This document shows positions 1 to 57,102 of a DNA stretch of 64,000 bases, in pieces. A model generated the notes under the pieces. It searched no databases. It saw only the letters and a program-made list of their open reading frames with translations, and was not told where the DNA came from. The DNA comes from Telmatactis stephensoni (taxonomy: Eukaryota > Cnidaria > Anthozoa > Actiniaria > Isophelliidae): assembly GCA_029948255.1 (NCBI GenBank), contig JALIZF010001503.1, positions 248,001 to 312,000 of the forward strand, written 5' to 3'. Within the stretch, counting starts at the first letter, position 1. Every line of letters starts with the position of its first letter. The position numbers and the translations under genes are program-made.

Positions 1-137
1 CTTCTGCTAATTAAAGTTCATTCTGCAGCTACATTAAACCTTTTTGACAACCCTGAAGATCATTGCTATGTATGCATGAAATTAATTATTATTTATTAAT
101 AGAAATCAAGAGTGATACTGATTTATTTATTTTGCAG

Positions 138-3100
138 TCATGTTCCAATCATAGACTACATTGACCAGCAGTTTGAGACCTACCTTCATCAAGAGATGAA
201 GATCAGAAGAGCCATGAATACATTCAGTGATAGCAGAGTTCATGTATGTTTATACTTCATATCTCCCACAGGACACTCGTAAGTACATATGGCATACTTG
301 AATCACCCATGTACAGTATACTGTGCCCTGTAATACATTCTAAACTACTGAAGTCTGAAAGCTGAAAGCTATTTCACCTTGGTTGCACAAAAAAGGGACC
401 TACTACAGTTAATGTTGTGGTTTAAAATGATTTTGGTTTAGTTTTTATTTTCTATTGTTCCAGAAATATGATTATAATAAGTATAATGCAAAAAATAAAA
501 CTGGTTTGAATAATTTTTAAAACCAAAACATAATTTCAAATCACAACATATCCACTGATTCAATTGCTTAACTACAAAATGAATTTGTTGGAAAAGGCTA
601 CATATAATATTATTTTTTAGCTGATGAATGGCAATTTTTTAATTATCGTTATTTATTTTTCATCCAAACTTGGTAATAAAAAATAGCTCCAGTTTGATGG
701 TTCATTTGTTTGTTTTTACAGTATAAAGTCTCTTGACTTGATGTGCATGAAAAAGCTTGATAAAAAGGTAGCTATTTGTATTAGCTGGGTATTGTGCCAC
801 TGGTTATATACTAATGTAGAAGATGCTGAGAGACAAAGGATGTTGCAGAAGCTGCAGATAGTAGATCTCAATCCTAAATGTGCAATGTTTGTGTACAACT
901 GTTGCAGGGCTGGACGCATGGTGCAATTCTGTGTTGTGTGCAATTTTGCAGAAAAAATTGCAACAAAATTTGCATTGTGCATCTGGGCCTTAACTTAGTC
1001 TATTTTAATTTGTTTTTTTCAAGGTCAACATCATCCCTGTTATTGCCAAATCTGACACCATTGCCAGGGGTGAATTAACACAGTTCAAAGCAAAGGTAAC
1101 CATTTGATTTTGTTGTTGTTGTTGTTGTTGTTGTTTTAGTGTTGTATTCTCATTTTTAACCTGCAAGTGTGCATTAAGGAGAGATTATTAATCAATAATA
1201 TATTTTCTTTTTTAAGATTATGGAAGAACTGGAGAGCAATGGAGTAGAGCTTTACAAATTCCCCACTGATGATGAAACTGTTGCCGAAATGAACAATGCA
1301 ATGAATGTAAGTTAACAAAACTACCCTCAACAACAACCACACATCACTCTATCTCTTGTAACTCATATCAAAGGACATTATTGCTAGTTCACTACCACCA
1401 AGAGCCAGGCATGGGAAGTAAGGGTGGCCAAGTTGTGAGAGCACTGGTCTGCCACCTCTGTGCCCCCAGGTTCAATTCCCGGACAGGGCGCATCACATGT
1501 GACTTGAGTATGTTAGTTCATTCTCTTCCTTGCTTTGAGGGTCTTTCTCCAAGTCTTCGGTTTTCCTTCCTTGGTAAAAACGAACTAGTGAGCTGAGAGT
1601 TGTATGCATAGAATATTAGAATGTAGTGGTAGTGTGTGAGAGAGTACAGTGTTCCCAATAAGTGCACAAGGGCTTGAAGACATTGGGCAGTGACCGAAAT
1701 ATGTAGGCACGTGCAAGAGCATAAACTTTGTTTGAATCCATGATATTTGTTCATTAGGGAGAGATGCCTTTTGCTGTTGTTGGCAGTCGAGATGAAGTTA
1801 TCGTCAATAAACAAAAATGTCGAGGTCGTATTTATCCTTGGGGAACAGTAGAAGGTTAGAACTATCTGTATGATTGAGGATGTAAATGTATTGGTAATTA
1901 TCTAATCAAATTTTTTGTATGCTTTTGTAGTTGAGAATGAAAATCACTGTGACTTTGTTAAGCTACGAGAAATGTTGATCAGGTGAGGGTGTGCGAAGGT
2001 TTTAATTTTGCTAAAAAGCGGCATTGTTTTCGATAGGTTTTGTTGTGCTTGGGACTCTGACAAGCAGTCCATTGTTTACCATAGTATTCGCGACATATTA
2101 GATTATGAATATCACACATCACGTGGTATTTTTTTTGTCCATTACCAAGTTTCGTCCATCCTCGAGGACCCAGGGCGAAAGGGGAGGGGGAGGGGGAGGG
2201 GGTGGGGAGGGGGAAGGAAAGGGAACGGGGAAAAGGACGTCCCTTTCCCCTTCCCTTTCCCTCCCCCTCCCCCTCCCCTTTCGCCGTGGGTCCCCGAGGA
2301 TGAGTTTCGTCCTATTTTGTCCAATTCCTTTGGTTAATTTTCGTTCAGTGATTTCGACGAGAACAGAAGAGTCAGTCCTTACGGATTTGCGAAATCTTCA
2401 AATGTGTTTTAGGGTCTCAGTGTTTTCTCGTCTCGAACGTTTTTAGGACCAACATGCAAGCCCTTATCGACAAGACCCATGCAGTTCATTTTGAGCTCTA
2501 CCGAAGGAACAAGCTTGAAGAGATGGGCTTCAGTGATGGTGATGCTAACCATGAACCACATAGTCTTCAAGAGACTTATGAACAGCGCCGTAAGGAATAT
2601 ATGCAGGAGTTCCAAGAACGAGAGGAGAAAATGAGACAGAGATTTGTACAGAAGGTCAAAGACAAAGAGAGCGAGCTAAAAAGTGCTGAACAAGAGGTAC
2701 ATAATATTTCATTTATTTGTAGTTTCACTGCTTTCTTACGTAAAGTTGAGAAGTAATTAAATTCTGGACGAAATATTTGTACAGCATAGCGAACTTTCCT
2801 TCAGTATACTTTTGATGTCGTTTTACTGAAGACGGCTCAACTCATTTATGATTTTTGACGTTTAATTTGTTACAGCTTCATGCCAAGTTTGACCATCTTA
2901 AGAAAGTACAATCTGACGAAAAGAAAAAGATCGAGGAGAAACGTCAAATGCTTGTGAGTAGATCGGCTCCTGATATTTTTCGGTTTGCCAATATTGATCA
3001 GCGCTTCACATCTTGCCCCATTCCCGAAGTGTTCTTCCAAAACCGTTCCAGATTGCGGGTCGTTCGTCTCCTACCCTTAACTTTTCATTACTGAGTTGTG

Positions 3101-3238
3101 TTACATTTGTGAATGTTATAGGAGGAAGAAATCAACTTGTTTGCCAAACAGAAGGCAGCACTAAATGCAGCCCAAGCCTCAGCCCAGCAAGCCACCGCCC
3201 AAGTCGCTAAAGAACAACTAAAGAGCAAGAAGAAATAA
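138..3238 (+). CDS. Septin, SEPT6/8/10/11-like, 3' nine exons (5' end outside window)
   Basis: GTP-binding cytoskeletal protein that forms hetero-oligomeric filaments. Exons read as 138-278, 722-767, 1024-1095, 1217-1306, 1758-1854, 1931-1982, 2447-2696, 2876-2953 and 3122-3238. All are bounded by AG/GT and keep one frame for 313 codons to the stop. Visible motifs: [13 protein letters not shown], the G4-type AKSD after NIIPVI, the septin unique element [17 protein letters not shown], and [13 protein letters not shown] charged C-terminal coiled coil follows (roughly the last 120 residues). These features place it in the SEPT6/8/10/11 group. The P-loop (G1) exon must lie upstream of base 1. A SINE sits in the intron at 1.4 kb and a MITE in the intron at 2.2 kb. 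A poly(A) signal AATAAA lies at 3515-3520. The exact vertebrate paralogue cannot be chosen and is probably meaningless here. Confidence 0.93.
1420..1585 (+). repeat. tRNA-derived SINE in septin intron
   Basis: A Pol III A-box-like stretch (GGTGGCCAAGTTGTGAGAG, 1423-1441) and a B-box-like stretch (GGTTCAATTCCCGG, from 1469) are followed by a pyrimidine-rich unrelated tail ending near TTGGTAAAA. No tRNA cloverleaf closes, so this is a SINE head rather than a tRNA gene. It differs from the SINE family at 4.2, 13.7 and 33.1 kb. Confidence 0.6.
2158..2303. mobile_element. MITE with G/C-rich arms and 9-bp flanking repeat
   Basis: Inverted arms begin ATCCTCGAGGACCCAGG and end CCGAGGATGA, with a purine-rich then pyrimidine-rich core. 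The nonamer GTTTCGTCC flanks it at 2049-2057 offset in the line (read at 2149-2157) and again at 2304-2312, as a target duplication would. The inner motif GACCCAGGGCG recurs at 60.6 kb. It lies in a septin intron. Confidence 0.6.
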
Positions 3239-3798
3239 TTATTCTAATATTCTCGTCCTAAACGATTTTATAAACCGTCTTGTTAAATTAAATTGTTTAG
3301 TGAACAAATACCTTCGTTCTTAATTACCAATGTTACCCTAGGTACTTGTAAAATCAGCTAAATTTGCGCTATCTTTTTACCCGTTCTTTTTACTGGATTG
3401 CTACAATATCCGTAAAGTATTTATCTGATGCAAATGTTTTCTCGGGATAGCATTGATATATCGAAAGTCTTTCACTTTGTAACCAGTTTATCAGATATAT
3501 TTAAATCATATTCTAATAAATTTTATTTGAACCGTATTATAACACTATGCACATTTAACAATTTTTGGTGTGTAGCTATATATATTTACACAATGTTGAA
3601 ACCAAAACGAATAGTCGAAAATCTGATTAGATAATTTGAAGAAGCGCGTAGACGTGGGCGTTTCAAACATCGATTCAGACCATTAGTGGTGATAAACACA
3701 TGAAAACGCGCGCAAATATAACGAGACCCAGAAACCATTGCGGTCTCAGCTTCTAGGTCGGCGATGGGTTACCTGTGGTTTTCTACTCCGATTGTTTA

Positions 3799-3980
3799 AG
3801 CCTGGTTTTCACTAGCGACGCAAGCACAAGCGCAAGCAACATACGCAGACTCAGTATCGTATGTATCACATAAGTGCGAAAAAAGACAATCTCTGGTAAT
3901 GGAATGGCTAATGATCAGTACACTACTGAGTCTGCGTATGTTGCTTGCCCTTGTGCTTGCGTCGCTAGTGAAACCAGGCT
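3799..3980. mobile_element. MITE, long palindromic arms, TTA flanks
   Basis: Arms of about 60 bp starting AGCCTGGTTTTCACTAGCGA read back as the inverse complement at the right end. TTA flanks both sides (3796-3798 and 3981-3983), the target duplication typical of PIF/Harbinger-type elements. The superfamily is inferred from the TSD only. Confidence 0.7.
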
Positions 3981-4169
3981 TTAGGGACTCGTGTGGAAAT
4001 AGCTGTATTTGATACGCATGCACGTTCCACTGTTATTAAATATTAGCTCATGTTTATGCACGTGACACTGCACCTCAAGGGGCCATTATACCGGGGCGTC
4101 AGGGACGCTCTCGGACTTCAAAATGCGCGCAAACAAATGTCACGTGGGAGAAAGTACTGGACCTGGGTA

Positions 4170-4263
4170 CGCAGCTTTTTGAGAGAGGTCCCAAGTTCGA
4201 TCCCTACACCTGTTTCCGCTTTCCATTTTAATAGCTCTAATAAGCTTTAGATATTCTTAAAAT
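4170..4263 (+). repeat. SINE fragment (family also at 13.7 and 33.1 kb)
   Basis: A B-box-like CAAGTTCGATCCCT is followed by a tail matching the 33.1 kb copy (GTTTCC..CTTTCC..TTTTAATAGCT..TAAAATGG). The A-box half is missing or diverged. Confidence 0.45.
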
Positions 4264-4756
4264 GGAGCAATGCAGCTTCGTGCTGAAGGAACTAGGCGCT
4301 ATTGCTGGGTTGCATCCATACCTTCGGGAATCCAAAGACAATGAAGCGGTAGCCATGTTGGATGAACAAACAATACACGCTAATGAGAAATCTTTTGTTG
4401 AAGTTCATCCAAGATGGCTGCCGTGACGTCACATGCAACCCAAGAATTATTTGTTTACTCTTTTACCGGTAAATCCCCTCACCAAAAATAAATCGTTAAT
4501 TGATGCTTTGTCATTTTTAATGACTATTCTTCACATTATTTACTTTACTAAATCATTTACCAGTTTGTTTATTCTACAGTCGTTCTTAAACCGTTGTCCA
4601 TACAACAAATTGAAATACCTGTCACGTGACCAGACAGAAATCGTCGCTTATGCAGCAACAAGTTATCATTACTGACAATTATGTGGATGTATCGTAGAAA
4701 TGAAAACACCACAAATTGCAATAGTGTCAAGATAAAGCTGTTTTCTTGTATTAGGA

Positions 4757-4873
4757 ACCGTTCACATGAAGGTAGCAATGAGGGATAACCGTTTTGTTTT
4801 CTTTTCCCTGGGGGACAAAACAAAGGAGTTATCCCTACTAGCAGGGACAACTTACCTTCATATGAACGGGCCC
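4757..4873. mobile_element. MITE-like foldback
   Basis: Imperfect terminal inverted repeats: CCGTTCACATGAAGGTAGC at the left and CCTTCATATGAACGGG at the right, with inner GGATAAC/GTTATCC. No clear target duplication was seen. Confidence 0.6.
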
Positions 4874-5446
4874 TTAGTCGTAATATTTCTTGAAGTATGC
4901 AAATAAGTCATGGGCAATCTTTTTGAGAATGACTGTCTAAAGTATATTATCAGTACAGGCATCTATCCTTGTGTAGGAAAAGGGGAATGAAGGGAATAAG
5001 ATGCCTGCAAAACAAGAAAGACTATATTTATATTACATAATTTATATATACAGCTATTAAAAAAATTGTAATACTGAACACTGCATTCCAAGACGGAAGT
5101 CTCTTGCTTTGAGAACTCAAGTACATTTGCGTCCCCAGGGTAATCCTTTTGAAGCTGGCGCGCTTGGAGCGAGACTCATGCATTTCATTCTTGAAATACA
5201 CTAAATTCAGTATTTCCAAGACAACCTCTCTTGAAATAGCTGTATATCTTTTGTACAGCTAAATGCATGCACTAGTAAGATTATGTATGCTATTTTTGAT
5301 CAAGTCAAAATGTTACAGAATTTACCACGTTGTGCAATATGTTCTACGCTACCTGACACGTAAAAATGCTGACTGGAAAATCAGGCTCGATTTTCACTAA
5401 AGACGCACGCATAGGCTTATACCTCTTTTCATATAGGCAAGTTATA

Positions 5447-5688
5447 GACGACTTTCAAAAATGGCGGCCAAGTACATGAGAACGAGGCCACAAAGCCCTT
5501 GTTACAAGAAAAAAGGGTGGCGACACTTCTATTGCTATCAAAGACGATGTGCTCTTTTTCTTTTTGAAATACTTATTTTCTGTTCATTTTACAGGATATA
5601 CTTAGACTCATTTGATGCCATAATGATTTTGGAGGCCTTTCTGACCTCGTTCTCGTGAACAATGAGCCCGCCATTTTTGAAAGTCGTC
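5447..5688. mobile_element. MITE with GACGACTTTC termini
   Basis: Terminal inverted repeats of about 50 bp beginning GACGACTTTCAAAAATGGCG, including a shared GAGAACGAGG / CCTCGTTCTC block. A distant element with similar short ends is at 48.4-48.8 kb. Confidence 0.7.
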
Positions 5689-6305
5689 AATTCCTTTGTT
5701 TTTGTTTCCCCAAGGAAAACATAGAAAACTGAGAGTTATCGCCAGATACAGAAACATTTTGTCTTCATACCAACACGACCTTAGTGCTTGCACTATTGTA
5801 ACTCGGTCAGCACTATAAACAGTTAAGAATCCGATTGTGTTTTGCGTCTCTACTCAAAACCAGCCATTAGAACTCCTGGTACATTGAGTGTCTACATACT
5901 TTCCCTGATACAACTAATATTATATTAATATTATCCGATTGTCTTAAATACTAATGGTCTATTGATGCAAACCATTTGTGATTCATTAATTGATTCATTA
6001 AAAAAAATCCTAATTTAATTAACTGCGTATAACTAAGTTTATACTGGTATCATTTCTCAAAATTTACTGATTCTGATTTTGACTGCTTTTGAAAACGACG
6101 AACGCTACTTGCATTGTAGTATGGTATGGGTATATACTCCATGGAAGAACGCAGTAGATGTACCATGATCTACCGCGCAAAAAAGAAAAATTATATTCTA
6201 TACTTCGCCGTCAAGACTAACACCACGTTCCGTCTTATAAACGAGCTAGTGCCCTATACATTAGTCTAATTTACGTTTTACAGTACTTACAGCGTATTAT
6301 GAAAT

Positions 6306-6463
6306 TAGCCTCCTCCGCAGGCAACCTTTTGGGCTTCCTGTGCGAAATTTTGAGAAGAAAAAAGACTGGGGACGAAAAGGAGGAGGGAAAAGGAGGCCAC
6401 TACGTGCCTAAAACACAGGAGGCCCAAAGCGAAAAAGCGAACAGTTGCCTGCAGAGGAGGCTA
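6306..6463. mobile_element. MULE-like MITE, perfect 9-bp target duplication
   Basis: Ends TAGCCTCC...GGAGGCTA with the inner match CCGCAGGCAAC / GTTGCCTGCAG. TTATGAAAT is repeated exactly at 6297-6305 and 6464-6472. It is closely related to the inverted copy at 39441-39630. A 9-bp TSD is characteristic of Mutator-like elements. Confidence 0.8.
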
Positions 6464-6874
6464 TTATGAAATACCGTTACACTTATATCAATTCTACTGG
6501 TATTATCATATACATTAGCCTCTATGCAAGACCTGAAGGGCAACGCGCGTTGCGGTAGCTGTTAGGAACTCTTTTACTGAGAGCTCGAAAGATTTCGCGA
6601 ACGGATTTTACAAGGATGTTGAATGTTTACAGTCTGCAGTGAGGCCAATGAAAAATCGATTGCTTTTCAAGCTTATTTGTACAAATCAAACCGTACAGCA
6701 GTATTAGTATATATCAGCCTGGACCTGGTTGTTTGAAAGAAGATTAGCGCTAAAACTAATAACCAGGATTAAATCTCAAGAAAAGCATTGATGACAATAA
6801 TCGCCCTTCAAACAACCAGACCCTATAGGAAAGTATTTATAGTTAATGATATTATACACCTAGTTTGGACGTGT

Positions 6875-52055
<45,181 letters not shown>

Positions 52056-52268
52056 GTTTGTCCATTCCAGTTGATGCGCAGGCGCAGTAGCAGCCTCGCT
52101 ACGATGACCAGCTGGACGCGTCCTTCGTAACCAAAACACCGACATCTTCAAGAGCAGTCAACATTTGAAGCACTTTGAGCCGTTTTTATTCTGTATTTAC
52201 CTTCTTTCTCTTCAAGTTAAACTCCCTCTAGGGTCAAATTAGAAGCTAGAATATTTCAAGTGAGCAAA
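52056..52268. promoter_or_regulatory. Probable bidirectional promoter, neurobeachin / MDM1
   Basis: Only 213 bp separate the two start codons on opposite strands, so both 5' UTRs and core promoters must lie here or inside the first introns. No TATA box stands out. The neurobeachin-proximal half is more GC-rich. Confidence 0.6.
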
Positions 52269-55200
52269 ATGCCTGATAATCGCTCGCGATCGAAGGTAAG
52301 ATAAAGTTTTATTGAAGAAATGAGCATCTTCACACATGGAGAATTTTGGCGCGTATTTTGCTTGATCGCAATTTCAGCTTTACTTCGTGATCTCCATCCA
52401 TTGCAGTAAAAGAAGAAAAGTTGATTAATTGAAGAATATCAGTGAATCGCTTTAAGATTTATGCCCTCGACTCAGATTCTTGAATTCTTCTGGACATGTC
52501 TCGACAGCCAACTTAACTAAGCTTATGTACACTGCAAATATAGTATTAAAGGTGTAATTGTGTTTCAACTCAACACAAAGCGGCTTAATTATCACTTACA
52601 ATGTTTCGACACTGTTCGTACAAGTGTGAAGTAATTACAAGGGTTTTTTCATATGCCAAAATGATAAATGTAGTGATTAAATACTAGATAAAGTTTGTTT
52701 AAAGTTTTGTAATGACGACGGTGAATTAAATGACAGGAGGTTGTAAGTGCAATCGCATGGCCAGATATTCCATGATCAATGCAATCTCTCTACTGTACAT
52801 ATAAGCTTATGTATTTCTTCTGATTCATCTTTCCTCGTGACAATTCCAGAAGGCCACGGAGAGATGCAATTAGCTTCAGTATTATATTCTGTGTGCAAAA
52901 TATCACCAAATTCTACCAATGCTGAATTCTTTTGATAATTTCTTTACAATACACAGAGGTATCACTCAGAGTACAAGAGCCACTATAAGAAGTTTCACTC
53001 CAGAAGACCACATACAGTGAAAGGGGAAATAACTCGATCTGTTGTTCCATTTGAATTAGAAAGCAATGTGTCTACACCTAGAGCAGGCTTGTTGTCAACA
53101 CAACTTGGAGTCATCCATGAGCCACCTTTGCAGAGAAAAAAGATGGTTCCTTATGAGAAAAACCACAATTTATTTCCCACTGGAACTGTAAAGGAACTGT
53201 CAGAAAAGGAGTGGCTTTACGTTGATGAGAGCTCTAGAGAGAGACCACATTCTTCTCCACCGAGAAAACTCAAAAGTTCTTCAAAGGTGAATGGTTACTA
53301 TATTTAGCAGAATGAGCAAACATGACACAATGTGAAAAATGAAAAATTGAAAAATGATGGGTTTAAAGTGAAATATATTCTAGTGATGGTATGGATATAT
53401 TCTTGAACTTGTTCAAAATCTTGTCAATTGAAATAATGTGTCAGCAGCTATCATCAGACTAGAGTGTCACCCTGTAAAATGTTTTTATGTATCAAGCCAG
53501 AGTTACTGCACAAAGCTCAAAACTATATGAATTGTGTTAATTTATTCACACACTTTAATCTTACCATCCTCCAATTATCGCTTAGATAAGAGATAAGATA
53601 AGAGAATCTTCAGATGCTGATTGGATGATTGCTCTTTCAAAAGGATGTTAATACATTATAGCTGGTCATACTTTAAGGCTTTGTGCTGTAACCAGTGAAA
53701 TTATTATTGGCATGAATCCTGGCTGTAGTTTCAACATTTTCAGCTATCATCAGTATATGTACTAGATATTCCCTTAAATTTACATTCTAGTCAAAAAGCA
53801 ATGCACAAGAAAGACAGGAATCCCCCCTTCTACTTGCTGAAAAGAAATTGTTCAAGTCATCTCCTGGCAAAGTTTCTGGGTATAATTACATTTCGGATGG
53901 CCTCAAGAGAAGAAGTACATACGCACAAGATTATGGGAGAGATGGGAGAAAAAGTAAAGAACGAAGTAAAAAGGAAAAGTCGCCAGTTCCAAAACCCAAA
54001 CCTGCCATTGGAGGAGCAAAATCAGGTACTAGTTAACCTTCTTGTGACATGAAGCTGTCAATATTCTCTAAACAACATTTATGTACCATTTATGCATTTT
54101 TAAAAGGTATATCTCCTGATCGTATGCCTCCTGCTGGTATTCGAACAGCAACAAGTATAGGAGATAAAAGACTTCTAAAGCCTTCAGACAACTCTCAGTA
54201 TATGAAATCCCCTGATAGAGATGACATAAGGTATTTATTACAGTGCAAAACTATACCAGTAGTTCATCATCATCTTTATTTATTTATTTATTAAGCTTTA
54301 CCCCCTAGGGGCGGGTAACCCACAACGGCTGACCAATCACTGTGGGCCCCAAACTTTATTAAGTGAGTAAAGCCTAGTGGTGTCACACTAACTATAATAT
54401 AAAATATATAGTAATATATAGTTTTGACTTTTGGATCAACTATTTTTGCTGCATTTCAAATAACCCTAAAACTTAAGCAACCATGGAATTCTTTTTCTGT
54501 AAGCTTCTAAAAATGATGATTTTACATAGATTGATTCAAAGGGTGCTTATGTGATTGATATAAAGCATGCTCATGCAAGGTGTACTCTGTGATCTACCCC
54601 TGAAACTATTCAGTAACTTATGTGTATGGGAACACTTAGTTTTGCCATTCTATGGACAATAATTTTACTATTTTGTTTTCCTCATTGAAGGGTTTATGAC
54701 TCTGAATATAGCAGTCGATTTAAGTATATAGATGGTGCATGGATTGAATCACCAGAACTTCAAGCCCGCCCTTCTCCTGTAAGTCTGAATTTTGTGCATT
54801 TGTGGGATACTACATGTGCTGTATGGTTAAATCAGTTTTCCTTTTTTGTAGGTTTATCCATCAAAAACCAAGATGGATTGGTACAAGGAGGTACATTTTG
54901 ATACTTAAACACACTAATTTTGAATATCTGATTTTTCAACACTTGGAAAAAAATCTCATAATCTGATTGGTTGAAACCCATTATCAGTAAGAGTCCAGAC
55001 AATTGTGCTGACATGGTCTGTCATGTGCACTAGTTCGGTTGATGTTGTTTTAATTTTATTATTCTGATTTAGGCCATCACTAGACGAAATGAAGCATATG
55101 GTTATGCTCATCAGGCAAGAGGAACACATTTTTCTCGTGAGGAACTTGATCATCAAAATAGGCTCAATGCAAAACACTATGAAGACAATGAGTCAGTTTC

Positions 55201-55771
55201 TCAAGTTTCAAACCATTCCTCTAAAAAGAATGAGAAAGTAAAAAGAAGAAATGACAAGGGGAGGGAAGAAACAAGAAAAGACGAAAGACCACCTGTTAGG
55301 AAAGAAGCTTGGAAGGACAGGCCATCATCACCAAGTGAATCAAATCATTCCTTCTCAACATCTTACACAGAAACAAATGCAACAGAAAATGGTCAGTTTA
55401 TCCTTGACCGTGGTCGCTCCCCTACGCCAGAGCTACGAGAAACAGGTCAAGCAAGAAGACACCATTATGATATGACAACTAACATCTTGAATGACAAGTT
55501 AGAAAAATCTCTGACCTTTTCACCTGAACGACAGCAAAATAGGTCTAGAAAACAAAATGGCTACCACTGGAACTACAGCCCATCAACTAGTGTAAGAAGC
55601 CAAGATGGATCCTATATTCCAGCAAAGAATAAACACCAAGACGATGATGTTATGTCAGAAGTATCTATGGCAAGTAGAGCATCGACAGCCTCTGAAACAT
55701 TAGAAAGGGCAAAGAATAGAAGAGACCATTTCTGGGTAAAAGACAACAAAAAGTTGCAAATTGCGGACTGA
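52269..55771 (+). CDS. MDM1: MDM1-like microtubule/centriole protein
   Basis: MDM1 binds microtubules, localises to centrioles and limits centriole duplication in vertebrate cells. Exons 52269-52295, 52957-53286, 53791-54025, 54107-54230, 54691-54778, 54852-54890 and 55073-55771 give 513 residues in one frame. Diagnostic matches to vertebrate MDM1: SEYKSHYKKF (residues 13-22), LLSTQLGVIHEPP followed by KKMVPYE, SEYSSRFKYIDGAW (SEYxxxF repeat), and DWYKEAITRRNEAYGYAHQARGTHFSREEL read as a coiled segment then RGTHFSREEL. The C-terminal exon is a Ser/Arg/Lys-rich low-complexity tail ending KLQIAD. It is shorter than the human protein (about 700), mainly in linkers. Start: AAAATGCC, the only early ATG in frame. 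A poly(A) signal AATAAA lies at 56232-56237. Confidence 0.88.
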
Positions 55772-56478
55772 AATCGTTTTTGTCACGCAATGCGGGTCAC
55801 GCAGTGTGCATTAGGTAACGGTCCGTGACGATGCATTGAGTCACAGACGAAGATTCTTCCTGCCTGTAAGCTGCATAAATGAGATTGAGCATTTGATTTT
55901 ATAATCTGTAAGATATATTTGTAACGGAGAAAATATTTGGCGTAGTGTTGCATATCTTTTTTCATTGAAACATTCAAATATAAAAATTATATAAAAAAGA
56001 GAAGTGATCTAGCCAATCAAAGCGCTTTTAATAATACTTTTCAGACTGGATGTACTTCATTTATAACATCGAAGTTATGGTAAATGGTAAAGTAATGTTA
56101 TGTTTTTGTGACGGTATTAAAAATTTTTAGCTCATTTGTTTTCATATAAAGTTTGTTTAATGAAAGTAATTACTTAAAATGATTCAAAAAAGAAAAATTG
56201 TATAATTTTTATATTTTAAAGAATTAGAGAAAATAAACTTAACACTGTGTGAATATGTTGTTATTCAGTCAATTCTATAAGCTACATTTACGAACTAAAC
56301 TATTGATCATCATAAAAGGTGACTGATGACGTCAGATGAAAAAAAAATGGTCAGACGAATTTTATCTTCCTAGCGAAAATAACATTAGTTAAGTTGAAAT
56401 AAACGGAAATGAATCTTCGAGGAACTGATATTTAAATAAAGAAACGTAGTAAAGCTAGAAAAAGAAAAAAAAAGATAG
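55772..56478. other. MDM1 3' flank
   Basis: Probable 3' UTR to near 56250 and AT-rich spacer after it. Nothing else recognised before the tRNA. Confidence 0.6.
56465..56473 (-). terminator. Pol III T-run terminator of tRNA-Leu
   Basis: The plus-strand A-run immediately left of the tRNA reads as T9 on the transcribed strand, 5 nt after the discriminator base. Confidence 0.75.
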
Positions 56479-56560
56479 TGGCAGCGGTGGGATTCGAACC
56501 CACGCCTCTTACGAGACTGGTGCCTTAAACCAGCGCCTTAGACCGCTCGGCCACGCTACC
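56479..56560 (-). tRNA. tRNA-Leu (anticodon AAG)
   Basis: 82 nt, no intron. Acceptor GGTAGCG pairs with CGCTGCC (one G-T), D arm GGCCGAGCGGTC, anticodon stem CTGGT/ACCAG with loop TTAAGGC, long class II variable arm, T arm GTGGGTTCGAATCCCAC, discriminator A. The A-box and B-box are intact. A run of nine T follows on the minus strand (56465-56473), a Pol III terminator. Confidence 0.97.
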
Positions 56561-57102
56561 ATCTTATGACTAGCATGGTCATTTTAGTATACTTATAGTC
56601 TTACAATAATCTAGATATTTCGTAAGTCCTTTAAAATCTTCAACACGGTCTCCAAATGGATTATAAGCTTACTGAACAGTAAAGCATATTATAGAACAGT
56701 TCTAAATTTTGATGGTATGGAAAAATGTTAACTTTTCCTTGGCTTGAAGGAATGGACAGAGACAAGGAATGGACTTGGAGTTCCGGAGTCGGAAAATACT
56801 CGCTCGATCCGATAGGATGACTGTATACGGCTACAGCAGAATATGTAAATAAAAAACAAAATATACAAATTATATAGCAACGTACAAAACTCGAGTAAAG
56901 CAGTAATCCCACCACCCACCCGTCCCCCCAAATAACTTCGTTTTCCCTGGAGAGTTAGTCTTTCGGCTCCATTACCGAAAAGAATGGTTTGTACTTAGCG
57001 GTTTAGTATGTGTTAATTAGGCTCACGTTGGTGTACTTAACAAGTGCTAATGCTTACCTACGGATATTAAAAGAGAGTAGCAACTATGACTCATGTCAAA
57101 AC

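Larger units (their letters stand above)
3239..6874. other. Intergenic stretch between convergent septin and neurobeachin genes
   Basis: About 3.6 kb with no gene that I can support. It holds the septin 3' UTR, five inverted-repeat elements (3799-3980, 4757-4873, 5447-5688, 6306-6463 and a weak one near 6723-6822) and a SINE fragment at 4170-4263. Open frames here are short and lie in these repeats. Confidence 0.7.

Noticed and set aside
1420..1495. Possible tRNA gene in the septin intron
   Set aside because: No closed cloverleaf; A/B boxes plus unrelated tail indicate a SINE.
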